This document shows, in pieces, positions 1 through 6,260 of a DNA stretch of 7,598 nucleotides. The notes beneath the pieces are model-generated. The model ran no database searches. It was given only the letters and a program-made list of their open reading frames with translations, and was not told where the DNA came from. The translations under genes were made by a program, and so were the position numbers. Source of the DNA: an uncultured Desulfobulbus sp. (GTDB taxonomy: Bacteria; Desulfobacterota; Desulfobulbia; Desulfobulbales; Desulfobulbaceae); assembly GCA_946539945.1 (NCBI GenBank), contig CAMNHX010000069.1:1-7598 (forward strand), read 5' to 3'. The first letter of the stretch is position 1. Each line of letters begins with the position of its first letter.

Positions 1-1
1 C

Positions 2-1543
2 GCGCCCCGGCCTGATCGGGCAAAGCATCCTGATCTGATGAAAGAGGCGATCCGCAAGGTACGGTCCAGCAGCCACCGCGCCATGCAGCGCCTGCAGGAC
101 CAGACTCGGCAGGATCATTATGACCGCTACTTTGACGCTGTGGCCCGGGCCTTTGATCCCCATTCCACCTATATGCCGCCGACCAGCAAGGAGGACTTTG
201 ACATTCAGATGAGTGGCTCTTTGGAAGGCATCGGTGCCCTGCTCCGGGAAGACGAAGGTCTGATCAAGGTGGTGCGCATCATGCCCGGATCACCTGCGGA
301 AAAACAGGGGCAGCTCCAGGCTGAAGACACCATTCTGGGCGTGTCTGAAAAGGGCGGAGAACTGGTGGACATCACGGAAATGCGCATCCGCGAGGCAGTC
401 AAGTTGATCCGCGGTCCCAAGGGCAGTCAGGTGGTGCTGCAGGTCCGCAAACCGGACGGCGGCAAGATGAACATCACCATTACCCGCGACATTGTCCAGC
501 TTGAAGAGACCTGGGCCAAGTCTGCCCTGCTGAAAACCGCGACCGGCACACCCATCGGCTATATTCTGGTGCCGAGTTTTTACCGAGATTTCAACGCTGC
601 CAAAGGGACTGAAGGTCGCAACGTCACTGATGACGTTGGCAAGCTGGTGCAGGATCTGAAGCGGAAGGGCATCAAGGGTCTGATTCTGGATCTGCGGAAC
701 AACGGCGGTGGTGCGCTCAAGGATGCGGTCAGCATTGCAGGCATGTTCATTCCAGAGGGGCCTGTTGTGCAGGTCAAGGAAGGCGATGGCGAAATCGAAG
801 TGCATGAGGATGAAAACAAGGGTGTGGACTATGACGGTCCCATCATTGTGCTGGTCAACCAGTTCAGCGCTTCAGCCTCGGAAATTGTAGCCGCCGCCCT
901 GCAGGACTACGGACGCGCCGTGGTGATTGGCAGCCAACATACCCACGGCAAAGGCACGGTTCAGGTCATGCTCGACATGAACCGGTATCTGCCGATGTTC
1001 CGGGCACGCAAGAACATCAGCGATCTGGGTGCGCTCAAAATGACCATCCAGAAGTTTTACCGTATCAACGGCGGGTCCACCCAGTTCCGGGGGGTGACGC
1101 CTGATCTGATCGTGCCCTCCATGCTGGATCATCTGGAAAGCGGGGAGCAGTACATGGACTATGCCCTGCCTTGGGACCAGGTCTCGCCAGTGCCCTTCAA
1201 GGTCTGGCAGGGAGAGAGGCTGAATCTGGCGCAGGTCAAGAGAAAGGGCGGAGCCTGGGTGGCGAACAGCCCCAGCTTCCAGAACATCAAGCGGGAAAGC
1301 GACAAGGCCAAGGCTCGAGCCTTGCAAACCGTGGTCGTGGTGGCCGCAGGCGATATGTGGGTGGAGCGCCAGGATCTGGAGCGGGCGCGGAGTGAAGCCA
1401 AGGCTGCCGGCTTTGTGGAAGCACCAGAGGACGGGGAAGAGGACACGGGCAAGGACGGCAAAAAGAAGAAGCTGGAGGAAACCTTGAGCCGAGATCCCTA
1501 CGTGCAGCTCTCCTTGGAACTGTTTGGAAATGCGGCAAAATAA
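2..1543 (+). CDS. prc: Tail-specific (C-terminal processing) protease, 5'-truncated by the window edge
   Basis: A Prc/Tsp-type serine protease (MEROPS family S41) that degrades or trims periplasmic proteins from their C termini. The frame is open from base 2 with no stop, and the sequence before the first ATG (position 38) still looks like the Prc N-terminal helical region, so the true start lies upstream and roughly 170-200 residues are missing. Numbering from the ATG at 38: the family motif FDPHSTYMPP is at about 39-48, a PDZ domain at about 62-141, and the S41 core at about 170-370 with LDLRNNGGGAL. The catalytic serine is S279 in FSASASE and the general-base lysine is K305 in HGKGTVQ. Compared with my memory of E. 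coli Prc, the spacing between them is one residue longer. QKFYRINGGSTQFRGVTPD follows, then the C-terminal domain with a lysine-rich linker near 475-480. The family is normally exported, but the signal peptide is outside the window. It is separated from the next gene by 131 bp and has no evident functional link to dsrMKJOP. Confidence 0.95.
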   Translation, partial: APRPDRAKHPDLMKEAIRKVRSSSHRAMQRLQDQTRQDHYDRYFDAVARAFDPHSTYMPPTSKEDFDIQMSGSLEGIGALLREDEGLIKVVRIMPGSPAEKQGQLQAEDTILGVSEKGGELVDITEMRIREAVKLIRGPKGSQVVLQVRKPDGGKMNITITRDIVQLEETWAKSALLKTATGTPIGYILVPSFYRDFNAAKGTEGRNVTDDVGKLVQDLKRKGIKGLILDLRNNGGGALKDAVSIAGMFIPEGPVVQVKEGDGEIEVHEDENKGVDYDGPIIVLVNQFSASASEIVAAALQDYGRAVVIGSQHTHGKGTVQVMLDMNRYLPMFRARKNISDLGALKMTIQKFYRINGGSTQFRGVTPDLIVPSMLDHLESGEQYMDYALPWDQVSPVPFKVWQGERLNLAQVKRKGGAWVANSPSFQNIKRESDKAKARALQTVVVVAAGDMWVERQDLERARSEAKAAGFVEAPEDGEEDTGKDGKKKKLEETLSRDPYVQLSLELFGNAAK

Positions 1544-1551
1544 CCGGATCC

Positions 1552-1576
1552 GCAAGTGGTTTTGTCCTGCTTTTTT
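1552..1576 (+). terminator. Possible weak intrinsic terminator after prc
   Basis: Nine bases after the prc stop codon, GCA (1552-1554) and GG (1558-1559) can pair with CC (1566-1567) and TGC (1568-1570) around a TTTTGT loop, leaving a 3-nt bulge. A run of six T follows at 1571-1576. The T-run is good but the stem is short and interrupted, so termination here is only a possibility. Confidence 0.25.
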
Positions 1577-1579
1577 CGC

Positions 1580-1611
1580 TTGAAACAAGGTGGCAATCGT
1601 GCTAGTCCTAT
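1580..1611 (+). promoter_or_regulatory. Weak sigma70-like promoter candidate ahead of the RsbRD-domain gene
   Basis: TTGAAA at 1580-1585 is a fair -35 hexamer. Seventeen bases later comes TAGTCC (1603-1608), preceded by TGC as in an extended -10. The -10 match is poor. The position, between a T-run after prc and the start codon at 1675, is where a promoter for the RsbRD-dsr unit would be expected. This is inference from position plus a weak match. Confidence 0.22.
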
Positions 1612-1637
1612 CAGGCGAAGGTGTGTGCTTTCAGGCG
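1611..1637 (+). repeat. Short direct repeat TCAGGCG, 20-bp period, possible operator
   Basis: TCAGGCG occurs at 1611-1617 and again at 1631-1637, start-to-start distance 20 bp, which is close to two helical turns. Both copies are followed by purine-rich bases and GTGT. The pair sits just downstream of the weak promoter candidate, where a repressor site could act. A 7-bp repeat in GC-rich DNA can arise by chance. Confidence 0.25.
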
Positions 1638-1674
1638 GGTGTCTCCGTCTCCCCAATGCGGATAGAGGGCGCAG

Positions 1675-2223
1675 ATGGCGCTGTATGCGGAATTGGCCAG
1701 GATGCTGGCAGACAGGCAGAAGCAGATACTCGCCGTCTGGATCGCCAGAACTCTGCAGAGCTACAATTCATCAGATTTTTTCATAAACTCGCAGGATCGC
1801 TTTGCCAATCCTGTAGGAATGCTGGTTCGTGACGGGCTGACCAGGGTCTTCGAGCTGTTGCGGACAGAGGCTGAAGCCGAAGCCTTTGTTCAGCCGCTTG
1901 ACCAGGTTATCCGCATCCGTGCAGTGCAGGAATTTGCCGCGTCGCAGGCTGTGGTCCCCTTTCTTGAACTCAAGTGGGTGGTCAGGGAAGTGCTGAACGA
2001 AGATCCGCCTGCCAACCCACCGACAGGCGAGCTGCATCACTTTGACTGCGCGGTGGACCGGGTCGCCCTGACAGCCTTTGATCTGTATTGCCAGTGTCGT
2101 GAGCAGTTGTACCGTACCCGCATCCGGGAAGTGAAGAGCGGGCGGGCCAGATTCACGGACAGCGGCTGCCCTTCCCGTCTGGCTGATGCCGGGACAGGAG
2201 GTGGAGCCAGCGAAAAAAGCTAG
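1675..2223 (+). CDS. Stand-alone RsbRD N-terminal domain protein
   Basis: A 182-residue soluble protein that I recognise as the RsbRD N-terminal domain type (Pfam RsbRD_N), a globin-like sensor fold related to the N-terminal domains of stressosome RsbR-family proteins. The supporting motifs are DRFANPVG (about 41-48) and IRIRAVQEFAASQAV (about 79-93), followed by KWVVREVL, the helix FDCAVDRVALTAFDLYCQCRE and a terminal REVK. No STAS, kinase or output domain follows, so it is the sensory-type domain alone. The C-terminal 26 residues or so (after REVK) are low-complexity and do not resemble the family. The start at 1675 matches the usual family N terminus and has AGAGGG five bases upstream. It lies 84 bp before dsrM on the same strand. 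From memory, a gene of this type also precedes dsrMKJOP in Desulfovibrio and relatives, which suggests co-transcription and perhaps a role in regulating or sensing for the Dsr complex. The molecular function is unknown. Confidence 0.85.
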   Translation: MALYAELARMLADRQKQILAVWIARTLQSYNSSDFFINSQDRFANPVGMLVRDGLTRVFELLRTEAEAEAFVQPLDQVIRIRAVQEFAASQAVVPFLELKWVVREVLNEDPPANPPTGELHHFDCAVDRVALTAFDLYCQCREQLYRTRIREVKSGRARFTDSGCPSRLADAGTGGGASEKS

Positions 2224-2226
2224 GAG

Positions 2227-2276
2227 GCAAGAACCGCCGGGCGGGAAAACTGTGCCTGCCAGGATCTGCGGCTTGC
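2227..2276 (+). other. GC-rich hairpin in the dsrM leader
   Basis: The 84-bp gap between the RsbRD-domain gene and dsrM can fold. GCAAG (2227-2231) and CCGC (2234-2237) pair with GCGG (2268-2271) and CTTGC (2272-2276), giving 9 bp with a 2-nt bulge. Inside, GGCGGG (2240-2245) pairs with CCTGCC (2255-2260), one G-T wobble included, around a 9-nt loop. The structure ends 20 bases before the dsrM ribosome binding site and has no T-run, so it does not look like an intrinsic terminator. It could mark an mRNA processing or stabilising point, or a translation control element. The pairing is seen in the sequence; the function is inference. Confidence 0.4.
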
Positions 2277-2307
2277 TGTGGATAAAACGTATGCGAAGGA
2301 GTGATTG

Positions 2308-3330
2308 ATGAAGTACGCCTTCCCGCTGGCGGCAGTAGTTGCCCTGATCCTGATTGCATTGATCGCGGTGCAGATACCCGGCATGCAATACCTCTTCGGC
2401 GTGATCATCCCCTATCTTGCGGTAGCCGTCTTTGTTGGCGGTTTTATTTACCGCTTGTGCTACTGGGGAAAATCGCCGGTTCCCTTCAACATCCCGACCA
2501 CCTGCGGCCAGGAATTTTCACTGCCCTGGATCAAACAGGACAAACTGGAGTGCCCCTCAACCCGACTCCAGGTAGTGGCGAGAATGTTTCTGGAAATCGT
2601 CCTGTTCCGCTCGCTTTGGCGCAACACCAAGGCGACCATGTACGAAGGGCCAAAACTCACCTACGAATCCAGCAAGTGGCTGTGGCTCTTCGGCATTGTG
2701 TTTCATTACAGTTTCCTGATCATCGTCCTGCGCCATTTGCGCCTCTTTCTGGAGCCAGTGCCTTCCTGCGTGGCGCTGGTTGAGATTCTGGACTCCCTGC
2801 TCCAGGTGGGCGCACCTTTGATGTACATTACAGACGCCACTATTCTTCTGTCCCTGATTATGCTCTTGTTGCGGCGTCTGTGGAATCCTTATGTGCGCTA
2901 CATCTCTCTGGCCAACGACTATTTTCCGCTCTTCCTTATTCTGGCGATTGTGGGCACTGGCATTTTGATGCGCTACTTCATCCGCAGCAATGTGGACATT
3001 GAAGCCATCAAGCAACTGGCCATCGGGCTTGCCACCCTGCATCCCACCATTGTTGGCCCCATCAGTTCCCTGTTTTATGTGCATCTCTTCCTGGTCTGCA
3101 CGCTTCTGGTGTATTTCCCCTTCAGCAAACTCATGCACATGGGCGGCGTTTTCTTGAGTCCAACCAGGAATCTGGCCAACGACTCCCGTATGCATCGGCA
3201 TATCAATCCCTGGAACCCGCCGATCAAGCCGCATTCCTATGCCAGCTATGAAGATGAGTTCCGCGAGGATATGATTGCGCAGGGCATTCCGGTTGAGCAG
3301 GGTGGACCCCAGGAAGCCGGGGCCAAATAA
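2308..3330 (+). CDS. dsrM: DsrM, membrane diheme cytochrome b subunit of the DsrMKJOP complex
   Basis: NarI-like integral membrane cytochrome b that exchanges electrons between the menaquinone pool (or the JOP module) and cytoplasmic DsrK. It is 340 residues long with hydrophobic segments at about 5-22, 29-49, 124-149, 171-189, 205-225 and 250-272. Four histidines in membrane segments fit the two heme b ligand pairs: H133 and H143 (10 apart) and H259 and H277 (18 apart), the same spacings as the NarI ligands H56/H66 and H187/H205. The C-terminal tail (about 280-340) is hydrophilic and probably cytoplasmic, contacting DsrK. The start is taken as the ATG at 2308 because AAGGAG (2296-2301) is then 6 bases away; a TTG immediately before (2305) is also in frame and less likely. 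First gene of the five-gene dsr cluster, 54 bp before dsrK. Confidence 0.96.
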   Translation: MKYAFPLAAVVALILIALIAVQIPGMQYLFGVIIPYLAVAVFVGGFIYRLCYWGKSPVPFNIPTTCGQEFSLPWIKQDKLECPSTRLQVVARMFLEIVLFRSLWRNTKATMYEGPKLTYESSKWLWLFGIVFHYSFLIIVLRHLRLFLEPVPSCVALVEILDSLLQVGAPLMYITDATILLSLIMLLLRRLWNPYVRYISLANDYFPLFLILAIVGTGILMRYFIRSNVDIEAIKQLAIGLATLHPTIVGPISSLFYVHLFLVCTLLVYFPFSKLMHMGGVFLSPTRNLANDSRMHRHINPWNPPIKPHSYASYEDEFREDMIAQGIPVEQGGPQEAGAK

Positions 3331-3384
3331 AGCTGGCGAAACTGCTTGACGCACAGGTGAACTTTAACGCTTAAGGATAAAGCA

Positions 3385-5019
3385 ATGGCAGCAGTGGTAA
3401 AAGTAGACAAACTGGCGCAAAGCGTTGTCAAAGGGCCGTCCCTGATGACGGGCGGTTACCCGACCAAGCCGTGGATGGAGGTCCCGGCGGTCTTCAAGCC
3501 CGGCAATTACGCCTACCCGACCAAGCCGGAAAAACTGGAATACCTGAACCGGCAGCAGGGCGTGAGTTTTCCGAATGCCCGGGAATGGAATCCTGAAGAT
3601 GATGACTGGAAACTGCCGGAAAACTGGAAGGAGATCATCCTTCAGGGTTTGAAAGACCGGCTGGACCGCTTCCGCTCCCTGAAAATTTTCATGGATTGCT
3701 GCGTGCGTTGCGGCGCTTGCGCAGACAAGTGCCACTTCTTTCTGGGCACAGGCGATCCCAAGAATATGCCGGTCTTGCGCGCTGAACTCCTGCGCTCGGT
3801 GTACCGCAACGACTTCACCCTGGCCGGCAAAATTCTGGGCAAGCTGGCTGGCGGACGGGAAATGACTGTGGGCGTTCTGAAGGAATGGTTCATGTACGCC
3901 TACCAGTGTACAGAATGCCGACGCTGCTCGGTCTTCTGCCCCTATGGCATTGATACCGCTGAAATCACCATGATGCTGCGCGAACTCCTGCACATGGTGG
4001 GCATTGGTATCAACTGGGCCATGGAGCCGGTCTCCAACTCCAACCGCACCGGCAACCACATGGGTCTGACCCCGCAGGCTTTCAAGGGAAACGTTGAGTT
4101 CCTCTGCGACGACATTGAAAACCTGACTGGCATCCGGGTCAATCCGACCTTCAACCGCAAGGGCGCGGAGATTCTCTTCATCACACCGTCTGCGGACGTG
4201 TTCGCCGAGCCTGGCATCTTCACCTGCATGGGCTACCTGCTCCTCTTTGAGGCCATTGGTTTGGACTACACCTGGTCCACCTATGCCTCGGAAGGTGGCA
4301 ACTTCGGTCTCTTCACCTCCAACGAGATGATGAAGAAACTGAACGGCAAGATGTACGCCGAGGCCAAGCGTCTGGGCGTCAAATGGATTCTGGGTGGCGA
4401 GTGCGGTCATATGTGGCGTGTTGTCCACCAGTATATGGATACCATGAACGGTCCGGCGGATTTTCTGGAAGTGCCCAAATCCCCTCTGACCGGCACGGTC
4501 TTTGAGAACGCGAAGTCCACCAAGATGGTACACATCTCCGAGTTTACCGCTGATCTGATCAAGAACGGCAAGATCAAACTCGACAAGACCCGCAACAGCC
4601 ATGTGATCCCCACCTTCCACGACTCCTGCAACCCGGCCCGGGCCATGGGGCTTCTGGACGAGCCGCGCTACATTCTGGATAATGTGGTGGAGAAATGGTA
4701 CGAGATGCCTGAAAACACCATCCGCGAAAAGACTTTCTGCTGCGGTTCGGGTACAGCGCTCAACACCGATGAAATCATGGAACTGCGTATGCGCTCCGGT
4801 TTGCCCCGGGCCAATGCCGTGAAATACGTACATGAGAAGCACGGCGTCAACACGCTGGGTTGCGTCTGCGCCATTGACCGCGCCACCCTGACCACCCTGA
4901 TGGACTACTGGGTCCCCGGCGTCCAGGTGGCAGGCTTGAGCGAACTGGTTGGCAACGCCCTGGTGATCGACGGCGAACAGCGGCAAGACCTGACCGAGGG
5001 TCTGCGCACCCTGGTTTAA
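3385..5019 (+). CDS. dsrK: DsrK, HdrD-like iron-sulfur catalytic subunit of the DsrMKJOP complex
   Basis: Cytoplasmic Fe-S protein related to heterodisulfide reductase HdrD. In sulfate reducers it is believed to reduce the trisulfide of DsrC with electrons from DsrM. It has 544 residues. Two [4Fe-4S] ferredoxin motifs are visible: C106-x2-C109-x2-C112-x3-C116 and C175-x2-C178-x2-C181-x3-C185-P. The C-terminal half carries the Cys-rich (CCG) domain for the special catalytic cluster: C415 (HDSCNPARAMG), the pair C452-C453 (FCCGSG), then C493-V-C495-A-I-D498. A further cysteine, C340, lies in GGECGHMW. The last element is C-x-C-x2-D rather than the textbook C-x2-C of CCG domains; as I recall, this Cys-to-Asp change is shared by DsrK proteins. 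No membrane segment is seen. The start at 3385 has AAGGA at 3373-3377, 7 bases upstream. dsrJ follows after 27 bp. Confidence 0.97.
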   Translation: MAAVVKVDKLAQSVVKGPSLMTGGYPTKPWMEVPAVFKPGNYAYPTKPEKLEYLNRQQGVSFPNAREWNPEDDDWKLPENWKEIILQGLKDRLDRFRSLKIFMDCCVRCGACADKCHFFLGTGDPKNMPVLRAELLRSVYRNDFTLAGKILGKLAGGREMTVGVLKEWFMYAYQCTECRRCSVFCPYGIDTAEITMMLRELLHMVGIGINWAMEPVSNSNRTGNHMGLTPQAFKGNVEFLCDDIENLTGIRVNPTFNRKGAEILFITPSADVFAEPGIFTCMGYLLLFEAIGLDYTWSTYASEGGNFGLFTSNEMMKKLNGKMYAEAKRLGVKWILGGECGHMWRVVHQYMDTMNGPADFLEVPKSPLTGTVFENAKSTKMVHISEFTADLIKNGKIKLDKTRNSHVIPTFHDSCNPARAMGLLDEPRYILDNVVEKWYEMPENTIREKTFCCGSGTALNTDEIMELRMRSGLPRANAVKYVHEKHGVNTLGCVCAIDRATLTTLMDYWVPGVQVAGLSELVGNALVIDGEQRQDLTEGLRTLV

Positions 5020-5046
5020 GAATACGGCAGAACTGGAGGAACCGTG

Positions 5047-5418
5047 ATGTACGACCGCGTTAAAATCAGTACAGGGCTGCTTGTCGTCGTCCTGCTGGTA
5101 CTAATACCCTTTTTCTATAACAATGACGCAAGCAAGGCTGCGCCGGAATTGACCATGCCCACCAATGCCAAGGCATGCGTGCTGCCCCGCGCTGAAATGC
5201 GCGCCAAGCACATGCAGCTTCTGAACACCTGGCGCGACGAAGTGGTCCGCAAAGGCGACAGCAGACCGGTGCTCGTTGATGGCAAGGAATATCCGAAAAG
5301 TTTGCAGCTCAACTGTATGGAATGCCACACCAGCAAGGTGAATTTCTGCGACAAGTGCCATAACTATTCCTCAGTGCGTCCGTACTGCTGGGATTGCCAT
5401 TTGGCTCCTGTTGAGTGA
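5047..5418 (+). CDS. dsrJ: DsrJ, membrane-anchored triheme cytochrome c subunit
   Basis: Periplasmic triheme cytochrome c of the DsrMKJOP complex, 123 residues. An uncleaved-looking N-terminal hydrophobic helix (about 8-25) anchors it. Three CXXCH heme c motifs lie at C90-C93-H94, C101-C104-H105 and C114-C117-H118. One extra cysteine, C44 in KACVLPRAEM, is at the position expected for the unusual cysteine axial ligand described for DsrJ (His/Cys heme). Other candidate distal ligands are H55 and the methionines M51 and M56. The ATG at 5047 is preferred over the in-frame GTG at 5044, because GGAGGA (5035-5040) is 6 bases from the ATG and only 3 from the GTG. Its precise role (electron entry or exit, or sulfur chemistry) is unsettled in the family. 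dsrO begins 22 bp downstream. Confidence 0.95.
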   Translation: MYDRVKISTGLLVVVLLVLIPFFYNNDASKAAPELTMPTNAKACVLPRAEMRAKHMQLLNTWRDEVVRKGDSRPVLVDGKEYPKSLQLNCMECHTSKVNFCDKCHNYSSVRPYCWDCHLAPVE

Positions 5419-5440
5419 ACGGCGAAAAGGAGACAAACAA

Positions 5441-6253
5441 ATGGATCAGAAACGAAGAAATTTCCTGAAGGTAGCGGGCATCTCCACCTTGGCCGGACTG
5501 GGCGCGACGACCGGTCTGGGGCGGCTGTTTGAGGGAGCCAAGCCGGCCTTGGCTGACAACGCCACGCCTGCACACGCAGCCGACAATTCCGGCGTCAAGG
5601 CCAAGCGCTACGGTATGCTGATCGACGCCCGCAAGTTTCGGGAAGACCCCAGTCTGGGAGAAAAGGTGGTCCGGGCCTGCCATCAGGTCCACAACGTGCC
5701 GGAATTCCCGGAAAAGCGGGATGAGATCAAGTGGATCTGGATGACCCACTTTGAAAACGCCTTCCCGGAGCAGCCGACCCTGTATCCGGATCACGCGACA
5801 GAGACGGCCCAGTTGCCCATCCTGTGCAACCACTGCGACAAACCGCCCTGCGTGCGCGTCTGTCCGACCCAGGCCACCTTCCGCAGCGCAGACGGTATTG
5901 TGGTCATGGACTTCCACCGCTGCATCGGTTGCCGCTTCTGCATGGCAGCCTGCCCCTACGGGAGTCGCAGCTTCAACTGGCGCGATCCCCGCCCCTTTAT
6001 TGACGAGAGCACCAAGAACAAGGATTTTCCGACCCGTACCCGCGGCGTGGTGGAGAAGTGCAACTTCTGCGCCGAGCGTCTCCGGGAGGGCAAATTGCCA
6101 GCCTGTGTGGAAGCCTGCGGTGACACCAAGGCCATTGTATTCGGCGATTTGAACGACCCGACTTCGGAACTGCGGCAGATGCTGAAGCAGAACCATACGG
6201 TTCAGCGGAATCCTTCTCTGGGTACGCATCCTTCCGTCTTCTACATCGTGTGA
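5441..6253 (+). CDS. dsrO: DsrO, Tat-exported periplasmic ferredoxin-like subunit
   Basis: Periplasmic Fe-S protein that passes electrons between DsrJ and the membrane subunit DsrP. It is 270 residues long. The N terminus is a Tat signal peptide, with RRNFLK at 5-10, a weakly hydrophobic stretch, and a likely cleavage after ALA at 36-38. Twelve cysteines form three motifs: C129-x2-C132-x4-C137-x3-C141-P, C161-x2-C164-x2-C167-x3-C171-P, and C207-x2-C210 with C222-x3-C226. The first ferredoxin motif usual in NrfC/PhsB-type proteins, expected near residues 62-82, is reduced to a single cysteine, C80. The sequence therefore supports three [4Fe-4S] clusters rather than four. The start is the ATG at 5441, with AAGGAG at 5427-5432. 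An in-frame TTG at 5411 inside dsrJ would put ten charged residues ahead of the Tat motif and has no good ribosome binding site. The stop codon overlaps the dsrP ribosome binding site. Confidence 0.96.
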   Translation: MDQKRRNFLKVAGISTLAGLGATTGLGRLFEGAKPALADNATPAHAADNSGVKAKRYGMLIDARKFREDPSLGEKVVRACHQVHNVPEFPEKRDEIKWIWMTHFENAFPEQPTLYPDHATETAQLPILCNHCDKPPCVRVCPTQATFRSADGIVVMDFHRCIGCRFCMAACPYGSRSFNWRDPRPFIDESTKNKDFPTRTRGVVEKCNFCAERLREGKLPACVEACGDTKAIVFGDLNDPTSELRQMLKQNHTVQRNPSLGTHPSVFYIV

Positions 6254-6255
6254 GG
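6252..6255 (+). promoter_or_regulatory. dsrP ribosome binding site overlapping the dsrO stop codon
   Basis: The dsrO TGA (6251-6253) is part of GAGG at 6252-6255, which sits 5 bases before the dsrP ATG at 6261. This is the tightest junction in the operon and suggests translational coupling of dsrO and dsrP, which encode interacting partners. Confidence 0.6.
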
Positions 6256-6260
6256 CTTCC

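Noticed and set aside
1591..1603. Sigma54-like TGGCA...TGC element upstream of the RsbRD-domain gene
   Set aside because: The GG and GC dinucleotides are only 7 bases apart instead of the required 10.
1556..1832. Two short + strand frames between prc and the RsbRD-domain gene
   Set aside because: They overlap the start of the RsbRD-domain gene in other frames, have no good ribosome binding sites and show no recognisable protein features.
3346..3375. TTGACG with CTTAAG 18 bases later as an internal promoter for dsrK
   Set aside because: The -10 match is poor, it overlaps the ribosome binding site, and the transcript would start too close to the dsrK ATG to include it.
3369..3383. GCTT/AAGC mini-hairpin presenting the dsrK ribosome binding site in its loop
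   Set aside because: A 4-bp, AT-containing stem is too weak to support a regulatory claim.
3364..4986. Long open frame (540 codons) on the minus strand opposite dsrK
   Set aside because: It lies wholly opposite a confidently identified gene, its translation has no recognisable domain, and long antisense frames are common opposite GC-biased genes.
5751..6152. 133-codon + strand frame within dsrO
   Set aside because: Arginine-, alanine- and proline-rich out-of-frame translation of dsrO with no domain.
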